Shown here piece by piece: positions 26,579 to 34,371 of a stretch of DNA of 64,000 nucleotides; position 1 is the stretch's first letter, and each line of letters begins with the position of its first letter. The position numbers and the translations under genes were made by a program. Under the pieces are notes generated by a model. That model saw only the letters and a program-made list of their open reading frames with translations, made no database searches and was not told the origin of the DNA. The DNA is taken from NCBI RefSeq assembly GCF_009828585.1, contig NZ_WSRZ01000001.1, positions 237,382-301,381 on the forward strand. The letters run 5' to 3'. This DNA is from Shewanella litoralis (GTDB lineage Bacteria; Pseudomonadota; Gammaproteobacteria; Enterobacterales; Shewanellaceae).

Positions 26579-29095
26579 ATGGAACGCAGAAGTTTCTTAA
26601 AAATGAGTGCTGCTATGGGTTGTGCAGCAACCGTCGCGGGCTGTAACTCAAGCTCAAAAGATGCAGTAAAAGTACCCGTGAGTACACCAGTTTCAGAAGA
26701 AACCGTAACATGGTCATCATGTTTGGTTAACTGTGGCTCTAACTGCCCGATTAAAGTGTTTAGCCGCGATGGCATGATCACCCGCGTTGAAACCGACCAT
26801 GAAGTCGAAGACATCTACGGCTTACACCAGGTACGCGCCTGTGCTCGCGGTCGCTCACTACGTCAAAGAACCTACGCATTTGACCGCTTAAAAACCCCAA
26901 TGAAACGTGTTGGTAAAAGAGGTGAAGGTAAGTTTGTCCCTATCACATGGGAAGAAGCCACCACTACCGTCGCTAACAAATTAACCTCAGTGATTGCCGA
27001 GCACGGTAACAAAGCTATTTTCAGAAGCTACGGCTCTGGTGCTTATTATGGTTTTGCCTCTAACAGCTGCTTTAACCGCTTATTCAATTTAGTGGGTGGC
27101 TTTTTAGATAAATTTGGTAACTACTCTTGGGCACAACAAACTGAAGCAGCCAAACATACCTTTGGTTCTGGCAGTACTTCAGGCTCTGCCACAATCACAC
27201 TAGAAAGCAGCGACTTTTTACTCGGTTTTGCCTATAACCCAAGCGAAATTAGACAGTCTGGTTCAGGCGAAGGTTACGACTACCTTGAAGCGCTACAACG
27301 CAATAATGGTCTAAAAGTCACCATGATTGACCCGCGTTACACAGACTCGATGATCGGTAAAGAAAGCACCTGGTTACCAATTAGACCCGGTACAGATGCC
27401 GCATTAGCTGAAGCCATGGCCTACTTAATGATCAGCTCTGGCTGGGTTGATGCCAACTCAATTAACTTCATTAACCAATATGCAGTCGGTTATGACGCAG
27501 CGTCAATTACTGCTCAAAAAGAAATTTTTGAAGCCAGCGGCGATGCCACAAAAATTGAATATGCCGCAGCAATGAACCCAAGCGAAAACTACTACGACTA
27601 TATTATGGGTTTGGGTATTTACAGCGACAGAGGTCCACGCACACCAGCATGGGCTGAGAAAATCACTGGCATTAGCGAAGCAAAAATTAATACCCTAGCC
27701 GACGACTTAATGGCCTCTAGCAGACCGTACATTATTGCGGGCGCAGGCGTTAACCGCCATGCAAACGGCGAGCAAAACGTCCGTGCTATTTACATGCTAG
27801 GTGTACTAGCCGGTAAATTAGGTCAGGTAGGTGCATCAAATGGCGAGCTACCAAACATGAGCAGTATGTTCCGTGGTGGTATTCCTACGGGCACCAACCC
27901 AATTAAAGAAAGAATCTCTTTCTTCTCATGGACTGAAGCGATTCACCATGGCGAAACCATGACAGCGAGAACCCATGGTATTACCGGTACTGAAACGTTA
28001 GATACGCCATTAGGCACCAATATCAAAGTGATTTTCTCAGCGTCAGATAGCACCCTGTTAAATCAGCATTCTGATATTAATAAAACCGCTGAAATCTACA
28101 GTGATGAAAACGGCGTAGAGTTAATCGTCTCTTGCGATTGCTGGATGACACCGGGCAGTAAATTTGCCGATATTATTCTACCTGACACCTCATGGCTAGA
28201 ATCAAACGACCTTGTTAATGACTCTTATGCTTCTGGAGCATTAGGTTACATCACCGCCATGAAAGCGGCTGGCGAACCCATTTGGGACTGCAAGTCTATG
28301 TATCAAATTGCAGCATTAATCGCCGAAAAAATGGGCGTAGGTAATGAATTTACCGAAGGCAAAACCGAAGACCAATGGCTTGAAGAACTTTACCAGCAAA
28401 CCAAAGCGTCTAGCGCTAACGCTGGTGTCACCCCTGCGTTCCCAGACACTTACAAAGAAGCACAAGAAATCGGCTTCTTCCGTAAAAATATGGAAAATCG
28501 CAACGTTGCACTTGAGTCATACGTTAACGGTAGTAAGCCATTACCAACACCCTCTGGCAAAATTGAAATTTACTCAGCAGAGCTAGCGTGGCGCGCAGCT
28601 AACTGGGAACAAAATAAAGTCAAAGGCGACACCATCACAGCTATCCCACAATACACAGTCACCTGGGAAGGCTATGAAGATGAAGACACTAAAACAGATT
28701 ATCCATTACAACTTGCTGGATACCACACCAAAGGTCGTACTCACTCAAGCTACCACAACGTGGCTTGGTTACGTGAAGCCGTAGAAGACGCAGTATGGAT
28801 GAACGCCATCGACGCACAAAACTACGGCGTGTCGTCTGGTGATACAGTTGAAATATACAACGAACGCGGCTCAATTGAAGTCACTGCTCGAGTGACACCA
28901 CGAGTCATTCCTGGCGTTCTCATGCTAGGACAAGGCGCTTGGTTCAAACCAGACCCAAATAGTAGAACCGGCTCATCAGGTAAAGTTGTGGATATTGGTG
29001 GGGCAATTAACTCCCTAACCCGATACATGCCAAGCCCAGTAGCAAAAGGCAATCCACAGCACACTAACCGCGTTCAAATTCGTAAAGTTATTTAA
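26579..29095 (+). CDS. dmsA: Extracellular DMSO reductase catalytic subunit DmsA
   Basis: The product has 838 residues from ATG 26579 (AAGAGGA upstream). It starts ERRSFLKM, a twin-arginine signal, and runs into a lipobox TVAGC with Cys22, so it should be a Tat-exported lipoprotein, fitting an outer-membrane surface location. A [4Fe-4S] site is formed by C48, C52, C56 and C88. The molybdenum ligand is the Ser of FGNYSWAQQ (about Ser183), aligned with Ser176 of E. coli DmsA. Molybdopterin-binding patterns run through YNPSEIRQSG, MIDPRYTDS and HNVAWLREA. The enzyme reduces DMSO to DMS as terminal electron acceptor. It is central to the dms operon. Confidence 0.96.
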   Translation: MERRSFLKMSAAMGCAATVAGCNSSSKDAVKVPVSTPVSEETVTWSSCLVNCGSNCPIKVFSRDGMITRVETDHEVEDIYGLHQVRACARGRSLRQRTYAFDRLKTPMKRVGKRGEGKFVPITWEEATTTVANKLTSVIAEHGNKAIFRSYGSGAYYGFASNSCFNRLFNLVGGFLDKFGNYSWAQQTEAAKHTFGSGSTSGSATITLESSDFLLGFAYNPSEIRQSGSGEGYDYLEALQRNNGLKVTMIDPRYTDSMIGKESTWLPIRPGTDAALAEAMAYLMISSGWVDANSINFINQYAVGYDAASITAQKEIFEASGDATKIEYAAAMNPSENYYDYIMGLGIYSDRGPRTPAWAEKITGISEAKINTLADDLMASSRPYIIAGAGVNRHANGEQNVRAIYMLGVLAGKLGQVGASNGELPNMSSMFRGGIPTGTNPIKERISFFSWTEAIHHGETMTARTHGITGTETLDTPLGTNIKVIFSASDSTLLNQHSDINKTAEIYSDENGVELIVSCDCWMTPGSKFADIILPDTSWLESNDLVNDSYASGALGYITAMKAAGEPIWDCKSMYQIAALIAEKMGVGNEFTEGKTEDQWLEELYQQTKASSANAGVTPAFPDTYKEAQEIGFFRKNMENRNVALESYVNGSKPLPTPSGKIEIYSAELAWRAANWEQNKVKGDTITAIPQYTVTWEGYEDEDTKTDYPLQLAGYHTKGRTHSSYHNVAWLREAVEDAVWMNAIDAQNYGVSSGDTVEIYNERGSIEVTARVTPRVIPGVLMLGQGAWFKPDPNSRTGSSGKVVDIGGAINSLTRYMPSPVAKGNPQHTNRVQIRKVI

Positions 29096-29106
29096 GGGGC
29101 ACAACC

Positions 29107-29787
29107 ATGAGCGACTCAACCCAATATTGTTTCTATGTCGACACCACTAAATGCACAGGCTGCAAAACGTGTCACATTGCTTGTAAAGACAGACAAGGCG
29201 ATATCATTCGCAGCTCAACTAAACCTGTAGAAGATGGTGTGCCTACGCTAAATGGCGTTAACTGGCGCCGCGTGTATGAGTACGGTGGCGGTTCATGGAA
29301 TGTGGACCCAAACACTGGCGCTTACGAGCAAGAAGTCTTTGCTTACTACATGTCACTTGGCTGTAACCATTGTTCAGAGCCAGTCTGTGTTAAAGCTTGC
29401 CCAACTGGTGCAATGCATAAACGCAAAGAAGACGGTTTAGTCCACATTGAAGAAAGCTTATGTATCGCTTGCGAAAGCTGCTCACGCGCTTGTCCATATG
29501 ATGCGCCACAGCTTGACCAAGAAAGAAAAGTCATGACCAAGTGTGATGGTTGTTATGAACGCCTGGCAGTAGGCCGTAAACCAGCCTGTGTTGAATCATG
29601 TCCAATGCGCGCATTAGACTTTGATACCGTTGAAAATATCGTGGCTAAATACGGTACCGGCGACTCGCACATTGCACCATTACCTAATCAATCACTAACA
29701 TCACCTAATTTGATTATTAAAGCCAATCGCCTTGGCCAATCAACAACAGGTGGCACAGGTCAAATTCTGAATCCATCAGAAGTGTAA
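29107..29787 (+). CDS. dmsB: DMSO reductase iron-sulfur subunit DmsB
   Basis: The 226-residue ferredoxin-like protein has four Cys clusters for [4Fe-4S] centres: CTGCKTCHIACKD, CNHCSEPVCVKACPTGA, CIACESCSRACPYDA and CDGCYERLAVGRKPACVESCP. It has no signal of its own, as usual: it is exported bound to DmsA by the Tat system. It relays electrons from the cytochrome conduit to the DmsA molybdenum centre. There is no membrane DmsC subunit next to it; DmsE and DmsF replace it, as in extracellular DMSO reduction of Shewanella. The gene lies 11 bases after dmsA, and a strong hairpin follows before dmsG. Confidence 0.96.
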   Translation: MSDSTQYCFYVDTTKCTGCKTCHIACKDRQGDIIRSSTKPVEDGVPTLNGVNWRRVYEYGGGSWNVDPNTGAYEQEVFAYYMSLGCNHCSEPVCVKACPTGAMHKRKEDGLVHIEESLCIACESCSRACPYDAPQLDQERKVMTKCDGCYERLAVGRKPACVESCPMRALDFDTVENIVAKYGTGDSHIAPLPNQSLTSPNLIIKANRLGQSTTGGTGQILNPSEV

Positions 29788-29792
29788 TAATT

Positions 29793-29822
29793 AAGGCAGT
29801 GATAAATCATTATCACTGCCTT
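29793..29822 (+). terminator. 13-bp hairpin between dmsB and dmsG
   Basis: Perfect arms AAGGCAGTGATAA (29793-29805) and its complement (29810-29822) surround a four-base loop. The 3' arm is followed by CCTTTAAGG rather than a T-run. It may be a partial terminator or an mRNA-stabilising element that lowers expression of the dmsGH part relative to the structural genes. Confidence 0.6.
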
Positions 29823-29839
29823 CCTTTAAGGACTTAATC

Positions 29840-30523
29840 ATGACTGAAAACAACGTTGCATCAATCGGCGTCGATAAGTTAGAAGAATATCAATCGATTG
29901 CACGCATCCTGCACAATGTTTTTTGCTTTTATCCCAACGAAGCGCTCATCGACAGCTTTATCGAAAACGACGTTGCCCAAACCTGGCCTGTGTTCGCCGA
30001 GTCAGCACCCGAGCAGCCTGGACAGTTTTATCTACAACGATACCTGCAGCAATGGAAAGCCAATCAACTTACCGAGCTACAACTCGATTATGGCAACCTC
30101 TACTTTGGCCCTGGCGAACCTAAAGCCATACCACAAGGTTCGGCCTACCTGGGCGAAGAGCAAGTGCATTTTGATGTATCAACTTTAGCGCTGGTCGACT
30201 TTTATAAACAACATAAAGTTGAATTCAAGCTCGATATGCCGCAGCCTGTTGACCATATGGGGTTATTTTTTAGTGTGTTAGATTCAAGCTTTCAGCGCTT
30301 AATTGGAGCTGACCCACACACCAACAAAGACGAACTAATGCAATTTATCTACACCTTATTGCAAAAGCACTTCACCCCTTGGGCTGGCCGTTGTTTAGCG
30401 CTGAGCGAGCAACACGCAAACACTGATTTTTACCTTGGCATCGCCAAAATGACCCAAGCCTTTATTAACGAACTGACCAGCACCTTTAACGTACTGCCCA
30501 TGCCAAGAAAACTGCATCGATAG
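29840..30523 (+). CDS. dmsG: TorD/DmsD-family molybdoenzyme chaperone DmsG
   Basis: The 227-residue all-helical cytoplasmic protein starts at ATG 29840, with AGGA about eight bases upstream. TorD-family features are YGNLYFGPGEPKAIPQGSAYLGEE, then VDHMGLFFSVLDSSFQRL, and a C-terminal LLQKHFTPWAGRCLALSEQHANTDFYLGIAKM. These chaperones bind the Tat signal peptide of their molybdoenzyme partner and keep it from export until the cofactor is inserted. Its position after dmsB, as in S. oneidensis, supports service to DmsA. A hairpin separates it from dmsB. Confidence 0.93.
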   Translation: MTENNVASIGVDKLEEYQSIARILHNVFCFYPNEALIDSFIENDVAQTWPVFAESAPEQPGQFYLQRYLQQWKANQLTELQLDYGNLYFGPGEPKAIPQGSAYLGEEQVHFDVSTLALVDFYKQHKVEFKLDMPQPVDHMGLFFSVLDSSFQRLIGADPHTNKDELMQFIYTLLQKHFTPWAGRCLALSEQHANTDFYLGIAKMTQAFINELTSTFNVLPMPRKLHR

Positions 30524-30555
30524 GTTATTTTGGCTAGCTCACAGGAGGCGACAAC

Positions 30556-31062
30556 ATGTCTTTTATACGCGCGGTATCATCGCAATGGAGCAAAGCTGAA
30601 TGGTCACATCAGCTGGTGCTTTTTTGGCAACAAGACGCGTATGTAAGGAGCCTCTTTGCGGGAGCGACAACCATGATCACTGTCGCTAACGTGGTTGCCG
30701 CCATGAAGCCAACGCCCGAGCCAAAATCAGCTCAAGCAAAACCACCAGAAAATAATCCACTGCAAGTCGCCTCATCAGGCTCAAATCAGTCACAGCAAGG
30801 GTTAACCCATATCGATGCTGCTAACGCTTTATTTGACTGTTTCTTATTGTTATTTGTAAAAGAACTACAATATCAACAGCTCTCACAAGCAGAAGCCATC
30901 ATTGTGCAGTTAGCTGAATACTACGCGATTAACTGTCAAAAAACGCCGATTGAAGACATTAAGCTAATGAACCAAAGTGTCCAGATCATCAACGCCATGG
31001 CGCAATTAAAACAACGAAGACATGTCCAAAGAAAAGCACAACGCAACATGGGCGCGCATTAA
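30556..31062 (+). CDS. dmsH: DmsH, unknown protein closing the dms operon
   Basis: The 168-residue protein sits 32 bases after dmsG with AGGAGG before its start. It has no signal peptide and only one short apolar stretch (SLFAGATTMITVANVVAAM at about 35-53), then a Pro/Lys/Gln-rich linker and helical parts (ALFDCFLLLFVKELQYQQL and QLAEYYAINCQ). The name follows the gene order of the S. oneidensis dms operon, where dmsH is also of unknown role. The helical C-terminus and operon place suggest a second assembly factor, which is inference only. Confidence 0.75.
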   Translation: MSFIRAVSSQWSKAEWSHQLVLFWQQDAYVRSLFAGATTMITVANVVAAMKPTPEPKSAQAKPPENNPLQVASSGSNQSQQGLTHIDAANALFDCFLLLFVKELQYQQLSQAEAIIVQLAEYYAINCQKTPIEDIKLMNQSVQIINAMAQLKQRRHVQRKAQRNMGAH

Positions 31063-31146
31063 CGCCTATCTGACCGTAAATACAAATCGACAAATGCCAA
31101 TAATTTAGTTAGTTTCTGCTTTAAGCCAAAACACATAGAGAAACGC

Positions 31147-31626
31147 GTGAAAACCAAGCTAATTACCCTCGAAGGTTACAACAAGCTCAGACTTGAGCAC
31201 GATTACTTGTGGAAAGAACAACGTCCAGAAGTGACTAAAATTGTAACCTGGGCTGCCAGTCTTGGAGATCGCTCAGAAAACGCAGACTACACCTTCAACA
31301 AGCGCTTATTAAGGCAAATAGACCGTCGAGTGCGCTACTTACGCAAGCTATTGCCCGAGCTCAAAATCGTTTATTACGCACCTGAGCAAGAAGGCAAAGT
31401 GTTTTTTGGTGCCGTTGTCGAAATCGAAAACGACGCTGGCGACATTAAAACCTTTAAAATTGTCGGCCCAGAAGAAATCTACGACGAACGCAAAGATTAC
31501 ATCTCTATCGACTCACCTATGGCGCGCGCGTTACTCAAAAAAGAAGTCGACGACGAAGCCGTAGTAAGCACACCTCAAGGTGATAAAACCTGGTACATTA
31601 ATAAAATTACTTATACCAAAGACTAA
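31147..31626 (+). CDS. greB: Transcription elongation factor GreB
   Basis: The 159-residue protein starts at GTG 31147. The N-terminal coiled coil begins MKTKLITLEGYNKLRLEHDYLWKEQRPEVTKIVTWAASLGDRSENADY. The acidic tip pair Asp-Glu equivalents in GDRSENADYTFNK are the residues that reach into the RNA polymerase channel. The C-terminal FKBP-like domain has GAVVEIENDAGDIKTFKIVGPEE and ISIDSPMARALLKKEVDDEAVV. GreB rescues backtracked polymerase by stimulating transcript cleavage. GreB rather than GreA is favoured by the WKEQRP and ADYxxNKRLLRQIDRRVRYL pattern. It stands alone between dms and the EamA gene. Confidence 0.95.
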   Translation: MKTKLITLEGYNKLRLEHDYLWKEQRPEVTKIVTWAASLGDRSENADYTFNKRLLRQIDRRVRYLRKLLPELKIVYYAPEQEGKVFFGAVVEIENDAGDIKTFKIVGPEEIYDERKDYISIDSPMARALLKKEVDDEAVVSTPQGDKTWYINKITYTKD

Positions 31627-31745
31627 AAGTAATTTAGTGTTGCCTAATAGATAACTGATAATAACGTTTTTCATTGACGCCTCATTCAAGGTGACTGCGT
31701 TTATCACGTTGCGTTAATCGTTTTGCATTCCCAATAGGTATCATA

Positions 31746-32630
31746 TTGAACAACACTAAAGGCAGTCTCTACATGGTTGTTGCAATGGCCGCTTTTGCCA
31801 TTGAAGACATGCTGATTAAGTCCGCAGCCGAAACCACCTCTTTAGGCCAAATCCTGGCATTGTTTGGCCTCGGCGGCATGTTGATTTTTATGTTGCTAAC
31901 CTGGCGTAAAGGTCAAAAAATACTCCATCCGGCCATACTCACTGCGCCGATTTTAATCCGTGCAGTCTGCGAAGTGATTGGCCGCTTTACCTTTGCCCTG
32001 GCCATCACTCTCACACCGCTATCGAGCGCCTCGGCAATATTACAAGCCACGCCACTGATTGCCATGATAGGCGCGGCATTATTGTTTGGGGAACACGTGG
32101 GCGTTAAAAGATGGCTTGCTGTACTTGTAGGGTTTATTGGGGTGTTAATGATTATCCGCCCTGGACTCGCTGGGTTTGAAGCTAACTCATTATTCGCGGT
32201 CATCGCCACATTAGGCTTTGCCGGCCGCGATTTAGCCACCCGCGCAGCGCCACCCGTGTTATCGAACATGCAACTTGGGGTTTACGGATTCTTTGTATTA
32301 ATCCCTGCAGGTATCGCCATCCAGTTATATCAAAATGAACCAGCACAACTTAATACCACTGCATCGTTGCAAATCATCGGCGCGATTATTTTTGGTGTCG
32401 CCGCCTACAACGCCCTCACCATCGCCATGCGCGCAGGCGACGTCTCGGTCATCGCCCCCTTTCGCTACACCCGTTTATTATTTGCCCTAGCATTGGGCAT
32501 ATTCATATTTGGTGAATCACCCGACACCATGACGCTACTCGGCAGCCTACTCGTTGTCATCAGCGGCGTTTACACGCTCAGCCAAACACGCAAAAAAGTC
32601 AGTTCGAGAGTGGTGAATAGTGAAGCCTAA
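31746..32630 (+). CDS. EamA/DMT family transporter
   Basis: The product has 294 residues from TTG 31746; ATG nine codons later is an alternative inside the first helix. It has ten hydrophobic helices in two EamA repeats (about 5-135 and 148-285). Typical patterns are MLIKSAAETTSLGQILALFGLGG, SSASAILQATPLIAMIGAALLFGEHVGVKRW with VGFIGVLMIIRPG, and in the second half FRYTRLLFALALGIFIFGESPD. The family exports amino acids, metabolites or other small molecules; the substrate is unknown. The C-terminus is followed directly by the repeat-rich island, which starts about 40 bases later. Confidence 0.9.
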   Translation: MNNTKGSLYMVVAMAAFAIEDMLIKSAAETTSLGQILALFGLGGMLIFMLLTWRKGQKILHPAILTAPILIRAVCEVIGRFTFALAITLTPLSSASAILQATPLIAMIGAALLFGEHVGVKRWLAVLVGFIGVLMIIRPGLAGFEANSLFAVIATLGFAGRDLATRAAPPVLSNMQLGVYGFFVLIPAGIAIQLYQNEPAQLNTTASLQIIGAIIFGVAAYNALTIAMRAGDVSVIAPFRYTRLLFALALGIFIFGESPDTMTLLGSLLVVISGVYTLSQTRKKVSSRVVNSEA

Positions 32631-32668
32631 TGGGCAGTGTAATTGAACAGGGTTTAGTTGTAGCATCA

Positions 32669-32700
32669 ATGATCTTATGGCCTGCGGCCATTAAGATCAT
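32669..32700. repeat. Hairpin with GGCC tip, first of a tandem pair
   Basis: Arms ATGATCTTATGGCC (32669-32682) and 32686-32700 are complementary apart from one bulged base, around a three-base loop TGC. The GGCCTGCGGCC-like tip recurs in altered form elsewhere in the island (GGCCGTAGGCC near 34154). No T-run follows, so a terminator role for the EamA gene is uncertain. Confidence 0.7.
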
Positions 32701-32732
32701 GGTGCTTCACTCTCACCAGAGAGTGAAGCACC
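32701..32732. repeat. Perfect 14-bp hairpin, second of a tandem pair
   Basis: GGTGCTTCACTCTC (32701-32714) and its exact complement (32719-32732) surround loop ACCA. It directly abuts the preceding hairpin. Together they form a 64-bp double hairpin like a REP/BIME unit. Relic forms of the flanking text (GACTCGTTTTT, cf. AAAAAACGAGTCAG near 34187) occur elsewhere in the island in inverted orientation. Confidence 0.75.
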
Positions 32733-32773
32733 AGAGACTGACTCGTTTTTGACGATGCTTGTTAGCTATTTTC

Positions 32774-32813
32774 TCGTCGTCCCGGCAATGCTTTTGAGCC
32801 GGGATCCAGGTGT
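32774..32813 (-). repeat. 40-bp palindromic repeat, copy 1
   Basis: Tcgtcgt-CCCGGC-aatgcttttga-GCCGGG-atccaggtgt. The CCCGGC/GCCGGG arms form a hairpin with an 11-base loop. Orientation is opposite to copies 3-5. A GGTTT tract starts three bases after its end. Confidence 0.9.
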
Positions 32814-32815
32814 TT

Positions 32816-32860
32816 GGTTTGGTTTGGTTTGGTTTGGTTTGGTTTGGTTTGGTTTGGTTT
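32816..32860. repeat. Pentanucleotide tandem repeat (GGTTT)9
   Basis: Nine perfect copies of GGTTT, preceded by a partial GTTT, lie immediately after palindromic repeat copy 1. No open frame spans it convincingly, so it is likely a non-coding slippage tract and a potential variable-number locus. Confidence 0.95.
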
Positions 32861-33056
32861 GCTTATAGCCTGCGGCGCATCTTGTAATAAAGAGTGAAAA
32901 TGCTATTGCTTAAGACTGGGGTTTTGATTTGTGGGAAAGGCCATGACTCGTTCACGTATTCTTTTGTAAAGAGTCTTCAACAGCCTCAAGTTCAGAGTTG
33001 AATTTGGGCATTTTCAAACAGCAACTGGCTCGTTTGGACAAGGCTTAGCTTTTTTT

Positions 33057-33096
33057 TCGTCGTCCCGACAATGCTTTTGAGCCGGGATCCAGGTGT
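33057..33096 (-). repeat. 40-bp palindromic repeat, copy 2
   Basis: Same unit and orientation as copy 1, with one change in an arm (CCCGAC instead of CCCGGC), leaving a single mismatch in the hairpin. It lies about 105 bases beyond the end of the minus-strand toxin gene. Confidence 0.9.
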
Positions 33097-33200
33097 GAGT
33101 TTTTTGCTTTAACAATCAATCAGAAAGCGTGTTTTCTCGAGCTGTTATTTACATAATAAAGTACACTTGGTATAAGCACGCGGCTTCGCGCGGTCTATCC

Positions 33201-33506
33201 TTATTTGTTAGCTGTAAGTAAGAATTTACGTAGGTCTCTCTCTTGCCTCATAACGTGTAAAATATAAACTTTGTCGTTTTCTACTTTATAAAAAACACGA
33301 CAAGGATTAATAACTATTTCCAGATAATTAAAGTTACTTAACTCAATAGGTTTCTTTCCTGATTCTGGGAATTCTTCAAGTCGCTCGACTTTAGCAAAGA
33401 TTTTCGCTACCAAACTTTTAGCGGCCAGAAGATGACTTAAAGCAATATATTCAGCTATGTCATTAAGATCCTCCAAAGCAGGGTTTGTCCATATTATTTC
33501 AGCCAT
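33201..33506 (-). CDS. RelE/ParE superfamily toxin
   Basis: The 101-residue basic-acidic mixed protein starts MAEIIWTNPALEDLNDIAEYIA, the standard ParE/RelE opening strand and helix. It then has AKVERLEEFPESGKKPIE, INPCRVFYKVENDKVYILHVMRQERDLRKF in the core sheet. This end motif (R-x-F-Y, ILHVMR) resembles ParE-type gyrase toxins more than ribosome-dependent RelE, but the target cannot be told. It overlaps the upstream antitoxin gene by 13 bases, as usual for such modules. Its last codons form one arm of a 12-bp inverted repeat (33204-33215 and 33811-33822) that brackets the module. Confidence 0.9.
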   Translation of the reverse strand: MAEIIWTNPALEDLNDIAEYIALSHLLAAKSLVAKIFAKVERLEEFPESGKKPIELSNFNYLEIVINPCRVFYKVENDKVYILHVMRQERDLRKFLLTANK

Positions 33507-33751
33507 TTACTCATTTTCTCTTTAGCCTCAATATTAGATACAGTTTCTCCACGACTTATAGCCTGCTCACCTTTAGCAAGAGCTTCAAGGATTTGCATAC
33601 GCTTTTGCATAAATTCGAAGTCATCAACATCAACAAGGTATGCAGAAGGTTGTCCATGTTCAGTAATTAATACAGGCTCTTTAGAAGAATGAAGCTCTGA
33701 TAATATTTTCGTTGCCTGCCGTTTTAATGTTGTAACTAGCTCTACTCTCAT
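33494..33751 (-). CDS. Phd/YefM-family antitoxin
   Basis: The 85-residue protein starts MRVELVTTLKRQATKILSELHSSKEPVLITEHGQPSAYLVDVDDFE, the classic Phd/YefM DNA-binding fold with strand ITEHGQPSAYLV. A charged C-terminal helix (RGETVSNIEAKEKMSKWLK) would bind and neutralise the toxin. Genes overlap toxin-antitoxin style, antitoxin first. The unit should be self-repressed; the AT-rich stretch before the start contains ACTATAGT (about 33779-33786) as a possible operator core. Confidence 0.9.
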   Translation of the reverse strand: MRVELVTTLKRQATKILSELHSSKEPVLITEHGQPSAYLVDVDDFEFMQKRMQILEALAKGEQAISRGETVSNIEAKEKMSKWLK

Positions 33752-33847
33752 ACTAATCGCCTCACAAAAAATGTATCACTATAGTAGCACTTAATGAGCA
33801 ATTTGAGAATACAGCTAACAAACCTGTAGAGTTACTGGTTTTAAAAT

Positions 33848-33873
33848 TTATTTTGATTAGCACATCAAAATAA
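33848..33873. repeat. AT-rich 10-bp hairpin upstream of the phd-like gene
   Basis: TTATTTTGAT (33848-33857) and its complement (33864-33873) flank loop TAGCAC. It sits about 100 bases upstream of the antitoxin start in a gene-free stretch (33752-34371). No T-run follows. Its function is unknown. Confidence 0.6.
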
Positions 33874-34049
33874 ACCAGGTTTACACTTTAATTCAAACAC
33901 TTATATGATGTACGACATTATTTAACATGCAGATGTATTGTTGTTTTTAGAGATAGTGTAATGCGGGTTTGGTGAGTTTTTAGGTAAAAAGGGCTTCCCC
34001 CTTCTTAGTGCATCGCGTGTTGCAGCTTTCTATATTATGAACAAAGAAA

Positions 34050-34089
34050 ACACCTGGATCCCGGCTTAAAAGCATTACCGGGATGACGA
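34050..34089 (+). repeat. 40-bp palindromic repeat, copy 3
   Basis: acacctggat-CCCGGC-ttaaaagcatt-ACCGGG-atgacga; the 3' arm starts with A instead of G, giving one arm mismatch. It is inverted relative to copies 1 and 2, so copies 2 and 3 bracket the phd/parE module as inverted repeats. Confidence 0.9.
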
Positions 34090-34121
34090 ATAGAAACTGA
34101 ATCAGAATGACATTTATCTAA

Positions 34122-34164
34122 CTCTGGCGTCAGCGAAGCGCCAAGGCGTTTGTGGCCGTAGGCC
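34122..34164 (+). repeat. 43-bp companion repeat (CTCTGGCGTC...GTAGGCC), copy 1
   Basis: This 43-bp stretch matches 36271-36313 at about 35 of 43 positions. Both lie a short way downstream of a 40-bp palindromic repeat in the same order, after a shared AGAATGACATT-like linker. It has its own arms (TGGCG...CGCCA and GGCCGTAGGCC). Confidence 0.75.
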
Positions 34165-34338
34165 ATATTTATCACACTCTTTGAGTCAAAAAACGAGTCA
34201 GTTTTCTTGATTTTGAAAAGGTCCAAAATCAACTCTGAGCTTGGATATTGTCTAGAAAAGAACAATTCATTTTTAGAACAAAAAATAAGCTTTTTTATTG
34301 TCCGTTAAATTGCCTTGATATATTTTTTATACCATAAT

Positions 34339-34352
34339 CCAATATATATTGG
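34339..34352 (+). promoter_or_regulatory. 14-bp perfect palindrome, candidate ParD operator
   Basis: CCAATATATATTGG ends 19 bases before the parD start and overlaps the likely -10 region. ParD antitoxins are ribbon-helix-helix repressors that bind short palindromes in their own promoters. Confidence 0.55.
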
Positions 34353-34371
34353 TATTTGTGGATTTGACATT

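Noticed and set aside
33190-33880. Integron cassette (attC) around the phd/parE module
   Set aside because: TAACAA-like starts are seen after the toxin and at 33817, but paired RYYYAAC/GTTRRRY cores and the usual attC fold are missing, and there is no integrase.
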